Shown here: positions 59,163 through 64,000 of the stretch, piece after piece | Layout: the number at the start of each line of letters is the position of its first letter | Numbering within the stretch: the first letter of the stretch is position 1 | Origin: an uncultured Bacteroidales bacterium | Lineage (GTDB): Bacteria > Bacteroidota > Bacteroidia > Bacteroidales > P3 | Assembly: GCA_905234665.1 (NCBI GenBank) | Contig: CAJOIV010000003.1 | Location: forward strand, 56,719-120,718 | Length of the DNA stretch: 64,000 nt | Reading direction: 5' to 3' | Notes under the pieces: generated by a model | Database searches by the model: none | What the model was told of the DNA's origin: nothing | The model's input: only the letters and a program-made list of their open reading frames with translations | Made by a program: the position numbers and the translations under genes

Positions 59163-59264
59163 GGCCTTGGATGAAGCAAAGGAGGCGAGGGAGGTCGACA
59201 GAGGGTGTGGCACGGGAAGGCCGAGGCTTTCCGTGGGGTTGGCCGACGGTCGGGGAGGGAGAGT

Positions 59265-61010
59265 CTATGCCAGGTGCAGGGAGTGCTTGATGGCGTCGAT
59301 CTTGGCGTCGAGGGCGGCATTGGCCTTGTCGAAGCCCTCGCTGCCCAGCTCGCCCTTCACGCCGAAGTAGAACTTGATCTTGGGCTCAGTGCCACTGGGG
59401 CGCACGGTGACCTTGTTGCCGTCGGCGGTGAAGAACTGCAGCACGTTGGAGGCGGGCAGGTCGATGGGTTCCTCCTTGCCGGTGAGCAGGTCTTTGCTGA
59501 CACGGAGTTTGTAGTCCTTGATGCAGACCACCCTGGAGCCGTTGATTTCGGCGGGCGGGTTCTGGCGGTAGTCGACCATCATCTGCTGGATTTCCTCGGC
59601 ACCGCTCTTGCCTTTGCGCACCACCGAGAGGAGTCCCTCCTTGTAGAAGTCGTATTCTTTGTAGATGTCGACCAGCACGTCGAAGAAGGTCTTGCCCTGT
59701 TCGGCGGCCCAGGCGGCGATCTCGGCAATCATGGAGCAGGCGGCCACGGCATCCTTGTCGCGCACGAAGTCGCCTATCATGTAGCCGTAGCTCTCCTCGC
59801 CACCGCCGATGAAGACCTCCTTGCCTTCGAGACGGCGGATCTGGTCGCCGATGAACTTGAAGCCCGTGAGCACGTCATACACCTTGATGCCGGCCCGCTT
59901 GGCGATGTCGGCGGGCAGCTCGCTGGTGACGATGGTCTTGATGACGAACTCGTTGCCCTTCAGGCGACCCGACTCTTTCCACTGCTTGACGAGGTAGTAC
60001 ATCAGCACCGAGAAGGTCTGGTTGCCGTTCAGCAGCATCCATTCGCCGTCGGGACGCTTCACGGCCACGCCCACGCGGTCGGCGTCGGGGTCGGAGGCAA
60101 AGACGATGTCGGCATCAATTTTCTGCGCCAGCTCGACGGCCATCTTCATGGCGGCCTTCTCTTCGGGGTTGGGCGACGGTGTCGTGGGGAAATTGCCGTC
60201 GGGCACGGCCTGGGCCTCGACGATGTTTACGTTGGTGAAGCCCAGCTGTTTGAGCATGCGCGGGATGAGGGTGATGCCCGTGCCGTGGAGGGGGGTGTAG
60301 ACAATCTTCAGGTCGTGGTGCTTCTTGATGAGCTCGGGATGCAGCGAGTTGTGGGCCACGCAGTCGAGGTAGACGCGGTCGACATCCTCGCCGATGATGG
60401 TGATGTTCTTCTCGCCGCCGGTCATCTTGACATCGGAGAGGCGGGTGATTTTGAGCACCTCGTCGATGACGTTGGTGTCGTGGGGGGCGACGAGCTGGCA
60501 GCCGTCGTCCCAGTAGGCCTTGTAGCCGTTGTACTCCTTGGGGTTGTGGCTGGCGGTGACCATCACGCCCGTCTGGCAGCCGAAATGGCGCACGGCGAAG
60601 GAGAGTTCGGGGGTGGGACGCATGTCCTCGAAGAGATAGACATGGAAACCGTTGGCGGCAAGGACGTTGGCGGTAATCTCGGCGAACTCGCGGCTGTGGT
60701 TGCGGCTGTCGTGGCTGACGGCGGCGCGGAGTTCCTTGACGTCGGCGAAGCATTTGCGCACATAATTGGCCAGGCCCTGGGTGGCCATGGCCACGACATA
60801 TTTGTTCATGCGGTTGGTGCCGACGCCCATGATGCCGCGGAGGCCGCCGGTGCCGAACTCGAGGTTGCGGTAGAAGCTCTCGTTGAGTTCTGCGGGGTTG
60901 TCCATCATGTCGCGGATGGCCTGCTTGGTTTCGGCGTCGTAGTCGCCGTCGAGCCATGCCTGCACGTTGGCTTTGGCGGAGGCGTCGATATTCAGTTTCT
61001 CGATTTCCAT
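59265..61010 (-). CDS. Phosphohexomutase (phosphoglucomutase/phosphomannomutase)
   Basis: 581 residues from ATG 61010 (a longer start at 61040 is possible). It moves phosphate between C1 and C6 of hexoses. The phosphoserine is Ser154 in VTASHNPKEYNGYK. The metal loop DPDADRVGV and the sugar-binding GGEESYG are intact, with the C-terminal VRPSGTEPKIKFY phosphate site. Specificity for glucose or mannose cannot be read off. Confidence 0.95.
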   Translation of the reverse strand: MEIEKLNIDASAKANVQAWLDGDYDAETKQAIRDMMDNPAELNESFYRNLEFGTGGLRGIMGVGTNRMNKYVVAMATQGLANYVRKCFADVKELRAAVSHDSRNHSREFAEITANVLAANGFHVYLFEDMRPTPELSFAVRHFGCQTGVMVTASHNPKEYNGYKAYWDDGCQLVAPHDTNVIDEVLKITRLSDVKMTGGEKNITIIGEDVDRVYLDCVAHNSLHPELIKKHHDLKIVYTPLHGTGITLIPRMLKQLGFTNVNIVEAQAVPDGNFPTTPSPNPEEKAAMKMAVELAQKIDADIVFASDPDADRVGVAVKRPDGEWMLLNGNQTFSVLMYYLVKQWKESGRLKGNEFVIKTIVTSELPADIAKRAGIKVYDVLTGFKFIGDQIRRLEGKEVFIGGGEESYGYMIGDFVRDKDAVAACSMIAEIAAWAAEQGKTFFDVLVDIYKEYDFYKEGLLSVVRKGKSGAEEIQQMMVDYRQNPPAEINGSRVVCIKDYKLRVSKDLLTGKEEPIDLPASNVLQFFTADGNKVTVRPSGTEPKIKFYFGVKGELGSEGFDKANAALDAKIDAIKHSLHLA

Positions 61011-61093
61011 GGTGTTTATCTTTTGGTGGTTAATATTCATTTAATGATATGTCAACGCCGTTGTCGGCTTTTTATTGTGCGGGAGGGCAAAAA

Positions 61094-61708
61094 TCACCCC
61101 GCAAAGGGGATGCGTCCCACAATGGAGCGGCCGAGGGTGATTTCGTCGGCATACTCGAGGCTGTCGCCCACGGCAATACCGCGCGCCAGCGTCGAGACCT
61201 TCACGCCCAGGGGCTGCAACTGCTTGTTGAGGTAGAAGTTGGTGGTGTCGCCCTCCATGGTGGTGGGGAGTGCGAGGATGACCTCGTCAACGGGGACGGG
61301 GTTGGTGCCGCGCACGCGGTCGAGGAGGGAGTCGATGTTGAGGTCGCGGATGCCCACGCCGTCGATGGGAGAGATGACGCCGCCCAGCACATGGTAGAGG
61401 CCGCGGTACTGCTGGGTGTTCTCGATGGCCATGACGTCCTGCACATTCTCGACCACGCAGATGACATTCTGCTGGCGTTTGGGGCTGCTACAGATGGGGC
61501 AGAGGTCGGAGTCGCTGACGCAGTGGCAGAGGCGGCAGGTGCGCAGATCGGTCTTGAGGCGGCTGAGGGACTCGGCGAGGTGAAGTACCTCACCCTCGGG
61601 CTCTTTCATGAGGTGGAGGGCATAGCGCAGGGCACTGCGGCGCCCCACGCCGGGGAGGGTGGCGAGGGCGTCGACGGCCTGTGAGAGGATGGTGGAGGGC
61701 AGTTCCAT
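61094..61708 (-). CDS. recR: Recombination mediator RecR
   Basis: A 204-residue DNA-repair protein loading RecA with RecF/RecO. HhH motif LPGVGRRSALRYALH at 18-32, zinc finger Cys58-x2-Cys61 ... Cys70-x2-Cys73, Toprim domain VENVQDVMAIE and YRGLYHVLGG. Promoter at 61732-61739. Confidence 0.97.
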   Translation of the reverse strand: MELPSTILSQAVDALATLPGVGRRSALRYALHLMKEPEGEVLHLAESLSRLKTDLRTCRLCHCVSDSDLCPICSSPKRQQNVICVVENVQDVMAIENTQQYRGLYHVLGGVISPIDGVGIRDLNIDSLLDRVRGTNPVPVDEVILALPTTMEGDTTNFYLNKQLQPLGVKVSTLARGIAVGDSLEYADEITLGRSIVGRIPFAG

Positions 61709-61731
61709 GTTTTTTTCTTTGTTTGAAAATG

Positions 61732-61739
61732 CAAAGATA
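61732..61739 (-). promoter_or_regulatory. -7 promoter box for recR
   Basis: The complement reads TATCTTTG, 23 bp before the ATG. Divergent from the pyrK box 13 bp away. Confidence 0.65.
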
Positions 61740-61752
61740 CGATTTTTTTTCG

Positions 61753-61760
61753 TACTTTTG
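61753..61760 (+). promoter_or_regulatory. -7 promoter box for pyrK
   Basis: TACTTTTG fits TAnnTTTG and precedes the pyrK ATG by 20 bp. Confidence 0.65.
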
Positions 61761-61780
61761 CATTTTCAAAGTACATTTGC

Positions 61781-62548
61781 ATGAAACACATCACCGATTT
61801 CACCATTGTCGACCGCCGCCAGCTGGGCGAGCATTACTTCACGCTGACGCTGCGGCATCCGGATACGTTGCCCCCTGTCGAGGCGGGCCAGTTTGTCGAG
61901 GTGGAGGTGCGCCACTGCCGCGAGGTGCTGCTGCGCCGCCCCATCTCGGTGCACGACGTCGACCCCGTCGCCAACACCCTCACGCTGCTTGTCCAGGTGG
62001 TGGGCCAGGGGACGCGCCAGCTCGCCACCCTTGGCGTGGGCGAGAGGCTCAACCTCATCTACCCCCTCGGCCACGGCTTCTCCCTCCAGGGCCGCCAGCC
62101 CCTCCTCGTGGGCGGCGGCGCAGGCATCGCGCCCCTGCTCTATCTGGCCAAATGCTACCACGCCCGCGGCGTGCGCCCCACCATCCTGCTGGGTGGCAGG
62201 ACGAAGGAGCTGATTCCCGTGCGCGACGAGTTCAGCCCCTATGGCACAGTGTACTACGCCACTGAGGACGGCTCGCTGGGCGAGCGCGGCCTGGTGACAC
62301 AGCACACCGCCTTCGGCCAGGACTACGACCATATAGCCACCTGCGGCCCCACGCCCATGATGAAGGCCGTGGGACGCGCTGCCGTGGCCCGCGGCGTGGA
62401 GTGCGAGGTGAGCCTGGAGAACATGATGGCCTGCGGCATCGGGGCGTGCCTCTGCTGCGTCTGCGACACCGACGAGGGGCACAAGTGCGTCTGCAAGGAG
62501 GGTCCCGTGTTCGACATCCGCCGCCTCACGAAATGGATGGAGCAATGA
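61781..62548 (+). CDS. pyrK: Dihydroorotate dehydrogenase electron-transfer subunit
   Basis: 255 residues. A ferredoxin-reductase-like protein with FAD site RRPISVHDV (52-60), NAD-binding [13 protein letters not shown] and the [2Fe-2S] cluster loop with cysteines in [13 protein letters not shown] and KCVC. With PyrD (type 1B) it passes electrons from dihydroorotate to NAD+. pyrD follows after 43 bp. Confidence 0.96.
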   Translation: MKHITDFTIVDRRQLGEHYFTLTLRHPDTLPPVEAGQFVEVEVRHCREVLLRRPISVHDVDPVANTLTLLVQVVGQGTRQLATLGVGERLNLIYPLGHGFSLQGRQPLLVGGGAGIAPLLYLAKCYHARGVRPTILLGGRTKELIPVRDEFSPYGTVYYATEDGSLGERGLVTQHTAFGQDYDHIATCGPTPMMKAVGRAAVARGVECEVSLENMMACGIGACLCCVCDTDEGHKCVCKEGPVFDIRRLTKWMEQ

Positions 62549-62591
62549 GGCTCCTGCCTACCGAAACAATAACCCCAACAGAAAAGACACC

Positions 62592-63463
62592 ATGATTAAC
62601 CTCTCAACCCAAATACACAATATCACGCTGAAGAACCCCGTGATGACGGCCTCGGGGACTTTCGGCTACGGCGAGGAGTTCGCCGACTTCATCGACCTCG
62701 GCCGCCTCGGCGGCATTGTGGTGAAGGGCACCACGGGCCAGCGGCGCCAGGGCAACGCCTACCCCCGCATGGCCGAGACCCCCGCGGGCATGCTCAACGC
62801 CGTGGGACTCCAGAACGTGGGAGTCGACACCTTCTGTGCCGAGGTGTACCCCCGCATCAAGCATTTCGACACCAATATCTTTGTCAACGTCAGCGGCTCC
62901 AGCATCGAGGAGTACTGCGACGTGGCCGCCAAGATCGACGCCCTCGACGCCATCCCCGGCATCGAGCTCAACATCAGCTGCCCCAACGTCAAGCAGGGTG
63001 GCATGGGCTTCGGCACGCGCCCCGAGATGGCCGCCCAGGTGGTCGAGGCCGTGCGCCGCATCTACCACAAGACGCTGGTGGTGAAGCTGACACCCAATGT
63101 GACGAGCATCGTCGACATCGCCAAGGCTGTGGAGTCCGCCGGAGCCGACGCCCTCTCGCTCATCAACACCCTGCTGGGCATGGCCGTGGATGTGGAACGC
63201 CGTCGGCCGATGCTGAGCACCGTGACAGGCGGCCTCAGCGGCCCCTGCGTCAAGCCCGTGGCCGTGCGCTGCGTCTGGCAGGTGGCCCACGCCGTGCAGA
63301 TTCCCGTCATCGGCATGGGCGGCAGGCCGGTGCCAAGGCCATCGAAGTGGGCACCGCCAACTTCCTCGACCCGCGCGCTACCGTGCAGATTGTCGAGGGT
63401 CTGGAGGACTACTGCCGCCGCCACAACATTGCCGACATCAACGAGATAATAGGGATTATCTGA
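62592..63463 (+). pseudogene. pyrD: Dihydroorotate dehydrogenase (type 1B) with internal frameshifting deletion
   Basis: The N-terminal 240 residues are perfect PyrD 1[31 protein letters not shown] (active Cys region), PVIGMGG. Right after GMGG (about 63322) the frame is lost and the open frame ends at 63449 with unrelated, Pro/Ser/Thr-rich sequence. Two bases later in another frame the normal end [16 protein letters not shown] resumes and runs to TGA 63461-63463. About 34 bases are missing compared with family members. Sequencing or assembly error is possible because the enzyme is usually needed for pyrimidine synthesis. Confidence 0.85.
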
Positions 63464-63464
63464 T

Positions 63465-64000
63465 ATGAAGACGCTTGTTGCCGACAGTGGAAGCACCAAG
63501 ACACGCTGGGCGTTGGCTGGGGGCGACAGCCCGACGGCCGTCACCCCCGGCCTGAACCCCCTGCTGACACCCGAGGCCGATTTCCACGCCGCCGTGCGCC
63601 AGATGCTGGCCGACCTGCCCGGTGCCGCCGGAGTGGGGGAGGTCTGGTTCTATGGTGCCGGCTGCGGCACAGAGGAGATGCAGTCCCGTGTGGCCTCCTG
63701 GCTGGGCGACGATCTGCCCGATGCCACCGTCCACGTGGCGGGCGACCTGCTGGGCGCCTGCCGCGCCACCTGTGGACACTCCGCCGGCCTGGTGGGCATC
63801 CTTGGTACGGGTAGCAACCTCTGCCACTACGACGGCACCCGCATCGACCACCGTTGGACCTCAACGGGTTATCTGCTTGGCGACGAGGGCTCGGGCAACC
63901 ATATCGGCCGCCGTCTGCTGAAAGACTACCTCGAAGGCACCATGCCCGAGACCATCGGCTCATGGTTCCATACAGAGCACCCCATGAGCCACGAGGAGTT
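63465..64000 (+). CDS. BadF/BadG-type N-acetylglucosamine kinase-like protein (cut by window edge)
   Basis: About 178 residues are visible. It starts MKTLVADSGSTKTRWAL, the phosphate 1 motif of the actin-like sugar kinases. LVGILGTGSNLCHYDG and YLLGDEGSGNHIGRRLL follow as phosphate 2 and adenosine parts. Members phosphorylate GlcNAc (and, in some, MurNAc) for recycling. The ATG lies 1 bp after the true pyrD stop. Together with the NamZ- and NagZ-like enzymes it could recycle peptidoglycan sugars. Confidence 0.85.
   Translation, partial: MKTLVADSGSTKTRWALAGGDSPTAVTPGLNPLLTPEADFHAAVRQMLADLPGAAGVGEVWFYGAGCGTEEMQSRVASWLGDDLPDATVHVAGDLLGACRATCGHSAGLVGILGTGSNLCHYDGTRIDHRWTSTGYLLGDEGSGNHIGRRLLKDYLEGTMPETIGSWFHTEHPMSHEE

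Noticed and set aside
59205..61235. 676-codon plus-strand open frame
   Set aside because: Shadow of the phosphohexomutase gene, whose active-site motifs are intact on the other strand.

Overview
The window looks like the chromosome of a Bacteroidota bacterium, most likely a moderately GC-rich member of the Bacteroidales. The evidence is internal. Many genes have the Bacteroidota -7 promoter box TAnnTTTG (often TATCTTTG) and few have Shine-Dalgarno sequences. There are type IX secretion (T9SS) C-terminal sorting domains, a serine palmitoyltransferase gene, the acpP-fabF-rnc gene order, WbqC and DUF4954 family genes, and REP palindromes next to a REP-associated transposase. Most of the window is ordinary housekeeping DNA. 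Accessory patches lie at about 19.6-20.4 kb, 22-27 kb and 47.6-59.2 kb.

Layout. 0-7.5 kb: an MntP-like transporter (partial), rsmA and a TPR lipoprotein-type/secreted gene in one minus-strand operon, two identical tRNA-Lys genes, a WbqC pair, mnmG, ybeY and an RsbW-like ATPase. 7.5-15.6 kb: a giant DUF4175-type membrane coiled-coil protein, then a probable sphingolipid group (SDR, GNAT-fold protein, serine palmitoyltransferase), then deoC and rpiB. 15.6-18.5 kb: an AT-rich 540-bp gap with many DnaA-box-like 9-mers between diverging genes, then nadA, a YbaK protein and an RluA-type gene whose start codon lies in a perfect 16-bp parS site. I read this as a candidate replication origin region. 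18.5-21.5 kb: a NamZ-like exo-muramidase, a RAYT transposase between inverted REP palindromes, dut and clpP. 22-27 kb: an AT-richer accessory block with a hypothetical gene, a VWA surface protein behind a structured leader, a small secreted protein and a DUF4143 ATPase with a tandem 19-bp promoter repeat.

27-33.7 kb: a minus-strand run (DUF4954, NagZ-type GH3 lipoprotein, GT2, M14 carboxypeptidase with sorting domain, GtrA, secreted hypothetical). 33.8-35 kb: a CoA-transferase alpha subunit and 3-aminobutyryl-CoA ammonia-lyase (lysine fermentation). 35-39.6 kb: a Ser/Arg-repeat secreted protein, an endonuclease/exonuclease/phosphatase lipoprotein and a large HhH outer-membrane protein. 39.6-47.6 kb: rnc-fabF-acpP, purN-GT4-OmpA, a POT peptide transporter and Sua5. 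47.7-58.5 kb: three T9SS cargo genes, one of 1762 residues, and a three-gene operon of ECF sigma factor plus two small membrane proteins. 58.9-64 kb: a remnant of a fourth sorting domain, phosphohexomutase, recR, and pyrK-pyrD-GlcNAc kinase, with pyrD carrying a frameshifting deletion.

A recurrent theme is small repeated DNA inside or touching genes. It includes a ~50-bp double-hairpin element found in frame in three proteins and partly in a fourth place, REP palindromes translated as part of a signal-peptide region, heptamer/octamer arrays at operon joints and inside two reading frames, a 45-bp repeat pair, a ~175-bp inverted dispersed pair, and palindromes attached to T9SS sorting-domain 3' ends. 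Coordinates come from reading-frame analysis and hand counting. No similarity search was run.
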